A stretch of 64,000 nucleotides of DNA from Kazachstania africana CBS 2517 (GCF_000304475.1 NC_018944.1:806001-870000), one strand, 5' to 3'; positions 49,588-59,873 are shown, counted from the first letter of the stretch. Translations and numbers: made by a program. The notes: a model not told the origin generated them from the letters alone.

Positions 49588-52005
49588 TTACCTCAAAAGG
49601 TACCGTATATTATTGAATTGGCTCAGTAAGATTGTCAACCATTCAAATACTTCTTCCCTATCCATTTCTAACAAAGCTTCGTGCAACCCTGGCAATACAT
49701 CGCCAGTAACACCAAGCTCTTTATCTGGTGCATAAATTGAATGCTTCATCCAAGGTCTATCCTTTAAACCACGATTAGTCATGAAGAGTTTATCTAACTG
49801 TTTCAACTTGTTATTAGCGCGTAATAAGCTTAGATAAATCCTGAATTTCTTTATTATGCCCCATATTGGATAATCCTGAGAACACTGAAGGTTAACGTCC
49901 TTCAGTCTCCTGTCAAAGTTGACACTATCCTGCAAAGTAATCAATTTAATTGATGTGAACACAGAATCAGCCAATTCAGTTATTTTTTTATCGTGTGGGA
50001 ATAGCAAATTAATTTCCTTGTACCATTTCTTATACCAATAAAAAATCTCTATGAAGTACTCATTAGTCTTCACATGTGCTAATTCATTTTCACTGATCAT
50101 TAGTGAAGCTAAACCAATAAAACTTGCCATAGTATTATGCAATTTATAATCTGGATCCACAAAATTTTCCAGCCATTGGGAAGAATGATACTTCGAATGG
50201 CAATGATAAATCGCATCATCAACACCATTATTCGAAAAACTAAAACTTGCTGATGGAATACCTAAATGATACTGAAATCCTGGATAAGCCTCATCGCCTG
50301 CAGGTAACTCAATAGAATTTTTGGATTGAGTCCTCCACTCATCGAATAGTGTCCAATCATCCATGCCTTTAAAAGCGGTGAATTTAGCGGCATCTGTAAT
50401 TACACTAGTCAGCAAAGGATTAGCTTTACATTGAAATTTGGTCCCTGAGATAGCTTTGTTCAAGTTCAAGTAAAAAAATCCACTCTTCTTCATCAAAGAC
50501 ATATGATCTTCAATGTATTCGGTTGAGCCAATTAATGCTGATTCTTCACCATCCCAACTAATCAGCTTGATCGGTCTTAGAGGTTTCCAACCATGCTTTA
50601 GCAATTTGCTCATACCTCGTGCAACTTCTAAAAGAATGGCACTTCCACTATTTGGGTTGCTCGTAGTGCCGATATCCCATGCTTCTCTGTGACTCCCAAT
50701 TATTGCTGTGCTATCAGATAATATACCTGGAATCTCTACAATAACATTCGTAATTTCTACAATTGAATGATTTTGGTTGTTGAGTAGGTGAATCTTTAAA
50801 TTCGGCCTCGAGGGGCCACTGAAATAACGAAATTCCGGTATGCCCCCTTCTTTGTCCGTGAATTGGAACCCTTCGTTATTTAATTCTTTCAAAAAAGGCT
50901 GAACTTCCTTCGCACTCATTGGAATTGATGGTATTCTGGGTACCTTTCCTACGGGAGAAAGTCTTTCAATATCCGGATATTTCGCTGGGTAGCCTGGTGT
51001 GGTAGGATCACCTGGGTTTTCGGTGAAGAATTCTACTGAGCCTTTCTCAATGTAGCTTGGATTTCTTGCCGGACCTCTTGGATAAGGTTTATACCCATTA
51101 GACTCAGTTACTGCGCCGTCATCCATTGGGTCTGTATAGATAATTGCACTTGATGCACCGTAGAGTTCTGCATTTTTGATTTTTAATCCTCTTTGTAAGC
51201 GACCTGACCTAATTATATGAACTTTATCTTCAATATCGATATTATTCTCCAAAAGCTGCCTGTAATCTTCTAGACTGCCATAATTACAGTACACATACTG
51301 GGATGTGACATCACCATTCGGTGAGTAAGCATGGAAACCTTTAGAATTTACTCTTTCACAATAATGTTCATCGTGGAGGCAGTCTTCTAATAGTGTAGCC
51401 TTGAATATAGGTAGACCATCTTCCAGTAATTCGACTTGAGTATCTACTAACTTACTAACCCATGGGTAGTATTTTTCTAATTTTGGCTGGAATCCCAATG
51501 CCCTCAATTGGGATACAGTATATTCCAAACTCCATTCTGCACTAGCTTCCTGAGATTCAAAACGCTCAGAATAATTTTTTACATGTTGCATTACATGATT
51601 GCTATTTTGTAAAGTGTCCAAATAAATCCTGTAAACCTCTGCTGTGGTGAGTTTTGAATTGTGCCACCTCTTGAAATCCCTAGATAATGAAGTTCTAGGT
51701 GCAAATGCAGCCACAAAGCCTAAGTAAATACAAAATGAGGAAAGTATAAGGAAAACAAACCTCTTTTTGTCCATATGCCCCTTAACAGCTTGTATGCTGG
51801 TACTCATTATACTAGACATTGTGGTACTTCTCATTCTTCTAACAACTGGTGTCACTATGCCACTGAAATTGCTATTTCTATTACTACCATTGTTTTCAAA
51901 CTCATCAGGGACATCGAATGGAACTCTCTGGGATATAGCATCTCCACCATTCGACTGATTTTCTACTTCGTTTAAAAGGGGTGTTGTCTCTTCCTCGTGA
52001 GTCAT
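49588..52005 (-). CDS. VPS70: Vps70-type, M28-family peptidase-like type II membrane protein
   Basis: 805 residues from the ATG at 52005; the open frame extends only to a GTG at 52014. A cytosolic tail precedes one membrane segment (about 77-97, RFVFLILSSFCIYLGFVAAF). A luminal part has a PA domain (about 220-340), an M28 peptidase-like domain (about 400-650) and a transferrin-receptor-like C-terminal helical domain. The family includes Vps70, Tre1/Tre2 and human PSMA. Several zinc ligands look lost: His439 remains in GSHREAW, but the bridging Asp is Ser/Asn (449-450) and a later Asp is Asn516. Glu487/488 in WDGEES remain. Position next to RSF2 (YJR126C-YJR127C) favours VPS70, linked to vacuolar sorting, over the Tre proteins. 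Confidence 0.85.
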   Translation of the reverse strand: MTHEEETTPLLNEVENQSNGGDAISQRVPFDVPDEFENNGSNRNSNFSGIVTPVVRRMRSTTMSSIMSTSIQAVKGHMDKKRFVFLILSSFCIYLGFVAAFAPRTSLSRDFKRWHNSKLTTAEVYRIYLDTLQNSNHVMQHVKNYSERFESQEASAEWSLEYTVSQLRALGFQPKLEKYYPWVSKLVDTQVELLEDGLPIFKATLLEDCLHDEHYCERVNSKGFHAYSPNGDVTSQYVYCNYGSLEDYRQLLENNIDIEDKVHIIRSGRLQRGLKIKNAELYGASSAIIYTDPMDDGAVTESNGYKPYPRGPARNPSYIEKGSVEFFTENPGDPTTPGYPAKYPDIERLSPVGKVPRIPSIPMSAKEVQPFLKELNNEGFQFTDKEGGIPEFRYFSGPSRPNLKIHLLNNQNHSIVEITNVIVEIPGILSDSTAIIGSHREAWDIGTTSNPNSGSAILLEVARGMSKLLKHGWKPLRPIKLISWDGEESALIGSTEYIEDHMSLMKKSGFFYLNLNKAISGTKFQCKANPLLTSVITDAAKFTAFKGMDDWTLFDEWRTQSKNSIELPAGDEAYPGFQYHLGIPSASFSFSNNGVDDAIYHCHSKYHSSQWLENFVDPDYKLHNTMASFIGLASLMISENELAHVKTNEYFIEIFYWYKKWYKEINLLFPHDKKITELADSVFTSIKLITLQDSVNFDRRLKDVNLQCSQDYPIWGIIKKFRIYLSLLRANNKLKQLDKLFMTNRGLKDRPWMKHSIYAPDKELGVTGDVLPGLHEALLEMDREEVFEWLTILLSQFNNIRYLLR

Positions 52006-52256
52006 AACGACCACTGTTCAAACTGCTATCAATTCTGAATTGTTCTCTATTTTATTTATGAAATTGAGGGTCCCTTCTACAAAATTTCATATTTTTATGA
52101 TAAGACACCTCTTATGGAATGAACAAAAAACGACAAAATACAAAACAACGTGCGAAGATAGCAATATATGTGCTTTATATTTACTCTTTCAACAGATAGA
52201 ATATGTATTGGTTAGTCTAACATGCTACCTGTAAATATATAAAAAAAAAATTAAAT

Positions 52257-52357
52257 TGAAACGGACAGGAATTGAACCTGCAACCCTTCGATTGCAATTT
52301 TCCGGAAGTTCCAGATTTTAACTGGAGTCGAAAGCTCTACCATTGAGCCACCGCTTC
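52257..52357 (-). tRNA. tRNA-Trp (anticodon CCA) with a 29-nt intron
   Basis: The reverse complement begins GAAGCGGTGGCTCAATGGTA and ends with the pairing acceptor arm and discriminator A. The anticodon loop reads CTCCAG before the intron (52293-52321). Removing 29 nt restores the five-pair anticodon stem TTCGA/TCGAA and a 72-nt mature tRNA. A and B boxes are intact, and ten A residues at 52241-52250 give the Pol III terminator on this strand. The intron sits one base 3' of the anticodon, as usual, and is a little shorter than I recall for S. cerevisiae. Confidence 0.96.
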
Positions 52358-52748
52358 AATAATTTGATACTCTTATCCGTCTTTGGCAGCCTATGACACA
52401 TTTACTATTTGGCTTGCACATTTCACTAAAGCTGGCTGCTAGATTACTAGGAGGTGTTACAGGTAGGTAGGCTACAGAATTTTACATGTACCAGATTGTT
52501 GATGTTGCATTTTATTAGAACAGATGCTGGCAGAGCTGTTATCAGCGGTGTCTTCTATTGAAGAAAAGAATGTGGTACACAGAATGAAAGAGAAAGAAGC
52601 TGTGGGTATATTGTTGCAGAAAACAGTAGCATATGCGTAGGATTAGCGGCCAATCAATCGTCTATTTCTGACAAAAATTGACGTGAAGGAAGATCAGAGG
52701 ATGATCCCTTTATATTATTTTCGTTAATAGAATTCATTTTTGTTTAAG
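52358..52748. other. Gap between tRNA-Trp and LTR copy 2
   Basis: About 390 bp upstream of tRNA-Trp. I see no gene, promoter motif or further repeat that I can support. Confidence 0.4.
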
Positions 52749-53172
52749 GTCAGTCAAGTTAGTGAAGTAATTCTTATTAATCAGTGGTTATACCAAATAA
52801 TGCACTGGTTATATATAAGATCTAATTATAATATAAAATAATATAAAGTGATACAAACTTTGATCAAACTTCAGTGTTCACCTGAGTATTTACACCTTTT
52901 CCAACACATTTTGATTCATGCCAATTGTCATGTTCTAGATTTATGAGTCAATCCGTTGTCATAATTATTGCATGATAATATATATTCGTGTTTATCACGC
53001 CATATATGGTTCGTGTCAATACATTGTCGTGTTTATCACACCATAATTATTTCGTGTCAATATATGGTCATGTTTATCACACCATAATTATTATTCATAT
53101 CTTCTCTAACATTCTAAATTTGTCATTCTAACTATCAAAACATTGAAATGTCAGTATATTGCCATTTCCAGC
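52749..53172 (-). repeat. Solo LTR-like dispersed repeat, copy 2 (about 424 bp)
   Basis: The reverse complement matches 10348-10745 along its length, with the same ends (GCTGGAAATGGCAATA to TTGACTGAC). It is about 26 bp longer, mainly because it carries one more unit of the 41-bp internal repeat (ATAATTATGGTGTGATAAACACGA core). The TGTTGGAAAAGGTGTAAATAC segment has lost the perfect TATA box seen in copy 1 (GTGTAAATA). It lies about 390 bp upstream of tRNA-Trp. No target-site duplication or internal coding remains. Confidence 0.72.
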
Positions 53173-53634
53173 GAAAATATGCTTCTACGATATGGTTGCA
53201 TAGAGAAATTCTTTTTGTAGTTACTTACTAAATTAGTAGGTCTTTGACAGCGTTGGTCGAACTTAAACAAATAATCCAAACTATGATAATTGACGTCCAA
53301 ACATATAAATATCAGATATTCTCACAACGGAAATGGTTCGGTTATTTATTTTAGTCTTACTTTATATATATTATTTAACGTGGATTATTCTACATAATGA
53401 GAAACATTTTTTTCTTATTACAACTTAGAAAGACAGCTTCTCAACTATCAGCCATGTTAAATCAAGATAAAACTCCAGCTGATAACCATCTTACTTTTTT
53501 TCAAATTCATATAATGGAATTTCCATTGGAGAAAATGTACGTAAGCTTTTTAAAACTTTACAAATTAGTATTACAAACTTATTCATATATTGTACATGGA
53601 ACTTCTAATCAATGATTGCTATCCTATCTTCTTT
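53173..53634. other. Gap between LTR copy 2 and RSF2 3' end
   Basis: 462 bp. It contains a 72-codon ATG frame (53397-53615) convergent with RSF2, without recognisable family features and with AT-driven composition (Phe, Leu, Tyr). I do not call it as a gene. Confidence 0.4.
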
Positions 53635-56600
53635 TTATTGTTCAGTAAGTGATTTACTTTTGCTTACATTGTACAATGCTCTATTTTGTAAAGCATGTGC
53701 AAATAATATCGCGACGGGCCAAATTGGTGCATCTCCAAGAATTCTGACACCTAAATATAGGGTTCTAGAGGAAAACTGTAAATTCTTGATAACTCTGATG
53801 GTTTCATCCACGCTAGAAGTTGGTGCCATTGCCTCCAAAAGTTCATCATCGTTATCTAATTGATCTACTGTTGTGACCGATTTCCGTGCTTGCAGTTTCA
53901 AGTAATCTAGATATGATTGCATATTGTCATTTTTTGGCAATAAAACATTCTGAATCTTTTTCAACATTTGTGAAATTTTCACATACAAAATCTTATCGGT
54001 CATTGGTAATTCAGATTTCGGTTGCGATGAAGGAGTACTCACTTCCTTACTATTATTTTCCGCCCAGTCTTCAATACGTTTTAAATATTCTGCAATTAAA
54101 ATTATCGAACAGAATAAACATGTGACGGTAAAAATGGGTGTTCTATATCCGGGCTTACCATTGCCCTCATCAACATCGACCTTTTTCACTATTGATAATA
54201 TTGAAATCCAGGAATGAATGACATCAATGGCAATATCGGTACCTTCTTGTAGTGATTCCCAATCATAACAAATTTCTTCTAACGTCTTATTCATCATTTT
54301 CCAGTCCTTCAGCCAGATTCTGTGTAGAACATAACTCAAATCAAGGGACATTCTCATCTTTGCGAAGCAATATAATGGGATAATTAACCTTGCTGTAGGA
54401 TCTAGATTAATTAGAGGTATTGTATTATTAGTTGGTTCTAAAATGCCACCTAGCCCAAGATACAACGACTCCCAATGTTGAATCATAGTGTTAATAATTG
54501 GCCTTGAATTCATCTTCCAATTCATATCACTTTCCCTGTCACTAGGGCCCTTTGTTCCATTATCTAGATGGAAATCTGGATTATTATTTTTAGTTCTTTC
54601 CATGAATATCTTCTCATGGATTGATAGTAACATCGATAACAATGTCAACTTTGAAACGTTACCATTCCTGTTGATAAATAAATGATTTCCGTTGGAAAGA
54701 TAAATCAAACAGTTTTCGAAAGATTCGCCGCCATTCGAAAGTTCAATCAAAGAAAACTTAGAATCTATAACTAGTTTTTTCTCCGCGAGTAATTCACTCC
54801 ATGTTTTGGCATCAACTGATTGAAATAAGTCCTCATATTTTGTTGGAATACCGCATTTGACATCAATCGAATGGAAAGAGCATTGAACCCCAACTAATGA
54901 GGCAAAAAAATTGGATAGAATTAAAATCATATGACAAGTTCTTATCCTGGATTGGGCCAATATAAAATAATTGAAATTCTTCTCAATTTGTTCCTTTGAC
55001 TCATATTGTTGTTTCATCTCTTCAATAACTTCAGAGTTGACACCATTTTCGTAAACGTGATGATTTGGAATAGGTGGCTTCAAAGATGTTTCTAGAGGCA
55101 AATTTAATTTATTCATGATAACAAATTGATTCAAAGTCATCAATTGAGTATTAATCTGTTTAATGATCTTTGCATCATTACTGAAGATACTTGTGAAGGT
55201 TAATAAGACCATTGTCTGGATAGTCCATAATGGTGTCGCATTATAGATTCTAGACTTGTTCAATTCCAATGATTTTTTTAATTGAGTATCTGCCACATAA
55301 AATAATATTTTGGAATGAGATGAATGGAAAGTGTATAGTGACCCAATCATGGAAATTGCTAAAAACAATGGATAATTATCCTTTGAAGGGACAATTGAAT
55401 AAAGATGAATGAATGGGAAATAACGGCCAAACTCAGTTTGAAATAATCTAACACTCTTATTCAATTCCTGCAAGGTAGGAAATGTGGAAAGATTATTCTC
55501 TTTAATAATAAAAGACCTTAAATTCTCATCAAAGAAATGCAATTCTGGCATTGAATTGGCATATAGTGGATTTAAAGGGCTTGTGATGCTATTATGATCA
55601 AAATTTAATAGTTCATTTGCCAAATTCTCGTTAGAAAGTGATTTATTCTTGAAGTTTATTGTTAACGGTTGCTGTAATTGACTTTCATTTTCCGCTTCTA
55701 ACTTATATATATCTTTTTGTCTGGAAGTGAAAAAATCTGAGATATGATAATCCAGAGGGGAACGAAGGCCATGAGTTTGTCGTTTCTTTGTGACCCTATG
55801 CTTTTGCTTATGAGAGGATGACATATGTTCATATGCAACATTCTCTGATACTAATTCATGTTTTCCACTACTATTATGATGATCAAGCATAGGCATAGAT
55901 AAAACATTTGAAGTATTGCTGTTGTTATTACTTGCTACATCTGTCATTGTTGGTATATCCAAATGGTCTTTGTCGATATCAAAATCTAATGTATTTACAG
56001 CAGAATTTGATTCACTTTTGGAGAGTGACGAAGAAGTATCAGATTGGCTACAAAACCCAATTTTATTGAAATTTTCCATGTTTAGTTTAAAATTTGAAGT
56101 AAATTTTGAGTCATCTAGAAACTTCGATAACCAAGGGTCATTATCAATGTTATTATTGATAGTTTGTGCATCCATTAATTTTGATGGTTTTTCTTCGTTG
56201 TGGAAATTGTTGTTATTTAATTTATAGTCAAAAGAGTTTAAATTTAAGTTTAACGAGGAATTTTTCTTATAATAACCGCCTATCCCACCCATGGAAGACC
56301 CCATTGTTAACATGTCAGTTAATGATGGTAATTTTGTTAAAAACATGTAATTACTAATTTTAGCAGTAGCATTTGTATCTGGATGGGATTTTGATCTAAC
56401 GTTATCGTGACTGCCAAAATTTTTGAAATTCAATATGCTATAATCTGTATTAGAAGAAAGTTGATTGAATTCCACTGGCTTTGCGTGTTGTGGTGGTAGA
56501 GATAATGGGTCCAAATCTAATAGACCTGAATCTAACGCTTTATCTAGCAATTGCTGTGCTGTCAATTGTGGCGTGGAGAAACCTACTTGGTGAGGAATTC

Positions 56601-57402
56601 CATCAGATTGATATGAATCCTCACGGCTTTGAGTAGTAACGTAAGAGGTTCTCTTTTCATGAGCGTCAATTGTAGGATTTACATTAATCGGAGTAGTGAT
56701 GACTCTTTCCACCGGTGTAGAGACATACGTCAATGCACTTGACGCCGAGAAAGATGCGTGTCTTTTCTTATTTGGTTCATGATTAATTGGGACTTGTAAA
56801 TGTCTATTTGAATTTGCACTATTAATAAAGGTGTTATTAAAAGTGATAGAATCTCTGATACTGGTACTACTTGCAGTTTGAATGGAAGAAGTTGAATTTG
56901 AAGTCGAGTAGTCATTTGTAATCTTAGTATTATCCTCATTGGATGTGGAATCCAATTGAATTTGTACTTTTGCTAAGGGATTATGAGGGGTTGGTAACAT
57001 AGTTTCTTTATTGCCCACGACCTTCATGATATTGGCATCATTATTGATAGCGGTAGAGGACTTATCGCTTCTATTAGAAGCTGTGTTTGATACTATAGTA
57101 GCATGTAATTTTTGTTGATGTCTCAAAACTAAATCTTTTCTTGCAAAACATCTCCCACAAAGAACACAAAGAAAGGGTCTCTCTCTTGTATGCGATCTTT
57201 GATGCCTTTTCAAATGCTCCTGTCTTACAAAGCCTCTTGTGCAAGTAGGACATAGAAATGGTCTTGGCTTGTCAGTCTTTATTGTTCTTGATTTCTTAGG
57301 GATAGGCTGGATTCCCTGAGGAGGTGGAGGGGGAGGATAGTTCTGGGAGCCGTTAGTATTTGAATTCCCACTAGGTAAATGGAAAGCAGTGTTAGAGAGC
57401 AT
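53635..57402 (-). CDS. RSF2: C2H2 zinc-finger transcription factor, Rsf2/Tda9 type
   Basis: 1255 residues. Two adjacent C2H2 fingers lie near the N-terminus: Cys51, Cys54, His67, His71 and Cys79, Cys82, His95, His100, the second with a four-residue His spacing. The recognition helices RQEHLKRH and RKDLVLRH resemble Adr1, Rsf2 and Tda9. A proline run precedes them (23-28). A long Asn/Ser-rich region follows, then a fungal transcription-factor-like middle domain (about 640-1000). Rsf2 regulates growth on glycerol and respiratory genes. S. cerevisiae has the duplicates RSF2 and TDA9; the neighbours VPS70, EFM3 and MNS1 match the YJR126-131 block, hence RSF2. Confidence 0.88.
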   Translation of the reverse strand: MLSNTAFHLPSGNSNTNGSQNYPPPPPPQGIQPIPKKSRTIKTDKPRPFLCPTCTRGFVRQEHLKRHQRSHTRERPFLCVLCGRCFARKDLVLRHQQKLHATIVSNTASNRSDKSSTAINNDANIMKVVGNKETMLPTPHNPLAKVQIQLDSTSNEDNTKITNDYSTSNSTSSIQTASSTSIRDSITFNNTFINSANSNRHLQVPINHEPNKKRHASFSASSALTYVSTPVERVITTPINVNPTIDAHEKRTSYVTTQSREDSYQSDGIPHQVGFSTPQLTAQQLLDKALDSGLLDLDPLSLPPQHAKPVEFNQLSSNTDYSILNFKNFGSHDNVRSKSHPDTNATAKISNYMFLTKLPSLTDMLTMGSSMGGIGGYYKKNSSLNLNLNSFDYKLNNNNFHNEEKPSKLMDAQTINNNIDNDPWLSKFLDDSKFTSNFKLNMENFNKIGFCSQSDTSSSLSKSESNSAVNTLDFDIDKDHLDIPTMTDVASNNNSNTSNVLSMPMLDHHNSSGKHELVSENVAYEHMSSSHKQKHRVTKKRQTHGLRSPLDYHISDFFTSRQKDIYKLEAENESQLQQPLTINFKNKSLSNENLANELLNFDHNSITSPLNPLYANSMPELHFFDENLRSFIIKENNLSTFPTLQELNKSVRLFQTEFGRYFPFIHLYSIVPSKDNYPLFLAISMIGSLYTFHSSHSKILFYVADTQLKKSLELNKSRIYNATPLWTIQTMVLLTFTSIFSNDAKIIKQINTQLMTLNQFVIMNKLNLPLETSLKPPIPNHHVYENGVNSEVIEEMKQQYESKEQIEKNFNYFILAQSRIRTCHMILILSNFFASLVGVQCSFHSIDVKCGIPTKYEDLFQSVDAKTWSELLAEKKLVIDSKFSLIELSNGGESFENCLIYLSNGNHLFINRNGNVSKLTLLSMLLSIHEKIFMERTKNNNPDFHLDNGTKGPSDRESDMNWKMNSRPIINTMIQHWESLYLGLGGILEPTNNTIPLINLDPTARLIIPLYCFAKMRMSLDLSYVLHRIWLKDWKMMNKTLEEICYDWESLQEGTDIAIDVIHSWISILSIVKKVDVDEGNGKPGYRTPIFTVTCLFCSIILIAEYLKRIEDWAENNSKEVSTPSSQPKSELPMTDKILYVKISQMLKKIQNVLLPKNDNMQSYLDYLKLQARKSVTTVDQLDNDDELLEAMAPTSSVDETIRVIKNLQFSSRTLYLGVRILGDAPIWPVAILFAHALQNRALYNVSKSKSLTEQ

Positions 57403-58925
57403 TACGAAAGATAAGCAAAACGAAGATTAACCTATAGAAAAGATAGCAGAGAGATCTAGCAATTTATTATTACCCTAAAAGAAATTAAATTTTCCTGTGC
57501 CAAGATAGTTTTTGAACGCAGCAGAAAATAATTGAGAAAAAGGACTAATAATTAAAATTGATTAGTTCTTAAATATTATGGTATCTCCCTATGGGGCAGC
57601 CAGGAAATAACTTCAGATTTCTTATTACTTCGAACTTTTTGGTTGCTTCCAAATTTTTTTTTTTTTTTCTATGGAGATATTTGATTTTAACTCGTGACGA
57701 TTCTCGAGAAAACAAAGAGAGAAAGTTGAAGTGGTGGTAAATTTTCCTTTTAGGGCAATACAGTTACTTGAATAGGAAAACGGAGAATGTAATGCTTCCT
57801 AAAAGAGTAAACGCGGTTGGGATCCGTACCGTTTTGATGTGTGAGCTGGACAGATCCTTCCATGCAGGCTTGATTGACGTTAGCTTGTTGATGAGAGCGT
57901 TGCCGGTAGACGTCTTCGACAATTGGATCTGCTTTACATTCTCTTCTTGGACAAGTGGGGGGGGGGAGTCCAGGGAAGGCCTTCTTCGTAGAGAAGAAAC
58001 TGGAGGGGTGAGGAAGCGATTGCCCTGTACGTTGTTGTGGTTGTGTTACTATTTTAGCGCAGTGGGAAGCATAAGTACGATTTGTCTTGGTGCATCTGCC
58101 TGTCTGTAATACGGTTGTAATACGGTTGAGAAAACGACTAAGATTCATGGTTGAGCAGTACGTAAACGCTATTTTTGAAAACTAATATCTTGAATCGCTT
58201 CTGTGATAAACCAATTTTCTAGTACGTACTACGTCTAGATCATACTGCCTATTATTGAGATTCATCTTGTAAGAGGGTGGTGACTAGAAGGTGAATGGCG
58301 GTATTACCCGGATGGTAAATGGCAAACCTAAGCATCCGTGCACCGCACCGTGCCAATGTGGGAAACCTGTAACATCTTTCTGATGCCTCGTCCTACAACC
58401 AATAGCATACATTGTGGAAGTATGCTGTACCATTTTGTACTCACATTGAATTTGATGGCAAGTTGAATTCGCTAAACAAAAAATCTCTCTCTTCTTGAAG
58501 CCCTGATCTGAATGTTGCCATAGCTTGCGGTAACCCGGATTTCTACCACGACAATTTTACCGCCCAGTTATTTTTTTTTTCTTCTCTGCGATTGAAGCAC
58601 AAAAAACAAAAAAAAAAAAGTATAAAAGGGCGCCGCCAGTTCGCAATTTCTAATTCAACGTTCCCTTCTTATTATTTACTTTTGGTCTCAAAAAAGTATT
58701 AACTTTGTCCAAAAGTTTCCTGCGCAATAGACAGTACGAAGATAATTTTGCGTTTTCATGACGTTTTGTCTGTTGAAAATTTTTGCATCCACAATATTAT
58801 TCTTATCGTGATATGCGTATTAGGAAAGATCAATCTTTTTGGTCATCTTTTAAGAACTCGAGCCGAATGATTTTTTGTACCTTCGTGGTGTATTGGTCTA
58901 ATGAATCTCGAGTGTCAGAGGGTGC
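57403..58925. other. Long RSF2 upstream region with G10 run, Reb1 site and plus-strand promoter signals
   Basis: 1.5 kb. It contains ten consecutive G residues at 57957-57966, a perfect Reb1 core TTACCCGG at 58304-58311, and A/T tracts leading to a TATAAAAG box on the plus strand at 58621-58628. Overlapping frames of 113 and 132 codons around 57750-58148 are mirror shadows with no family resemblance. The RSF2 promoter is at the low-coordinate end; the TATA box seems to belong to something else. Confidence 0.5.
58690..58915 (+). ncRNA. Candidate small structured RNA, possibly an H/ACA snoRNA (snR3-like)
   Basis: A strong plus-strand promoter (A-tracts then TATAAAAG at 58621-58628) has no coding frame downstream. 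The following sequence has a ten-pair stem, CAATAGACAG (58725-58734) with TTGTCTGTTG (58766-58775, two wobbles), and then ACAATA (58791-58796), which fits the H-box ANANNA. A second arm ACTCGAG (58856-58862) pairs with CTCGAGT (58907-58913). From memory, S. cerevisiae SNR3 lies between RSF2 and EFM3, which is the reason to suspect it. I found no clear 3' ACA box, and the ends are guesses. Confidence 0.3.
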
Positions 58926-59873
58926 CTATATCTCCTTATATATCTTATAAATCATGATTGGAGCAATCAATGGTTTATTTAAAATTGTTTGTTCCACTCT
59001 TGCTTTACTTTGTGGATCTAATTCAGTACTCTGAATGATTTCAACTTTAAAATCACTATCATGACAGTGTTCCAGAAATTTTCTGTCAGTTTCAACGTTT
59101 CTAATTGTACTGGCTATAAGACACATTTTACAACTCTCTATTTCAAAACATTGTCGTAAACATTTGAATAAATCATCGAATAACGTGTCATCGTAAGTAA
59201 CGTCAGCTCCTATAACACAGTCAATATCGTTCGGTATAGAGTCTTCCCCCCATAACAATCGTTGTAATTTAACTTTCTGACCAATCTCATGTTCCATCTC
59301 ATTCAATTTGAAGTTGGACAATAATTGTCCACTAATCAATTCCGTATCTCCATCTGTTACATAAACTTTCTTCAAATCATCTTGGAATTTCCCCTTCAGC
59401 AGAGTTAAACTACATAATCCTGTCCCAGCACCGAGTTCCAACACTGTACTGCAACCATTCAAACTCTCAGTATCCACATTACTGATATAATCACAAAGAT
59501 ACGATGCTGCTTCCCATGTTCTGAAACCCGTCGTACTCATTGCACTGATCAAATTCGGTCTCTCATTGATATCAACGTACACTTCTCCATTGAAAATATA
59601 TCTTATAATATCCATCTTCTTGGAATCCATACTACTGTATTGTAACAAGTCCACATATTTCTCATAGAACCACTCGATGTCGTTGTGATAATTGTTGTCT
59701 ATTATAACTCTAATCACTTGTTTCACATAATATGGATTGACTTCCAATATTGTCACTAATCGATCCCGTAACTTCTCGGAATCTGCACTTTTCAACCCAT
59801 CATGAAGCTTCGTCACGGGACATCTCTGTAGTAGCCTGTCATACACATTCACCTCGCTAATGCCATTAACCAT
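58926..59873 (-). CDS. EFM3: Protein-lysine methyltransferase Efm3 (eEF2)
   Basis: 315 residues (S. cerevisiae about 339). The SAM-binding motif I is clear: VLELGAGTGLCSLTLLKG (about 143-160), followed by YVTDGD as the acidic strand-2 end and GADVTYDD as the post-II motif. The layout is that of the methyltransferase-16/FAM86 family. Efm3 methylates a lysine of elongation factor 2 in the cytoplasm. An N-terminal helical region (1-100) precedes the catalytic fold, as in FAM86 proteins. Position between RSF2 and MNS1 matches YJR129C. Efm2 is the nearest alternative but is longer and located elsewhere. Confidence 0.87.
   Translation of the reverse strand: MVNGISEVNVYDRLLQRCPVTKLHDGLKSADSEKLRDRLVTILEVNPYYVKQVIRVIIDNNYHNDIEWFYEKYVDLLQYSSMDSKKMDIIRYIFNGEVYVDINERPNLISAMSTTGFRTWEAASYLCDYISNVDTESLNGCSTVLELGAGTGLCSLTLLKGKFQDDLKKVYVTDGDTELISGQLLSNFKLNEMEHEIGQKVKLQRLLWGEDSIPNDIDCVIGADVTYDDTLFDDLFKCLRQCFEIESCKMCLIASTIRNVETDRKFLEHCHDSDFKVEIIQSTELDPQSKARVEQTILNKPLIAPIMIYKIYKEI

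Noticed and set aside
49588..52005. Assignment of the M28-like gene to TRE1/TRE2
   Set aside because: The family fits, but the neighbours RSF2, EFM3 and MNS1 match the VPS70 locus, so VPS70 is the simpler reading.
53397..53615. 72-codon ATG frame convergent with RSF2
   Set aside because: No recognisable features; AT-driven Phe/Leu/Tyr-rich content and no promoter signal.
53635..57402. Assignment of the zinc-finger gene to TDA9
   Set aside because: Sequence alone does not separate Rsf2 from Tda9, but all flanking genes are of the YJR126-132 block.
57750..58148. Overlapping 113- and 132-codon frames on both strands upstream of RSF2
   Set aside because: They mirror each other, include a G10 run and resemble no protein family.
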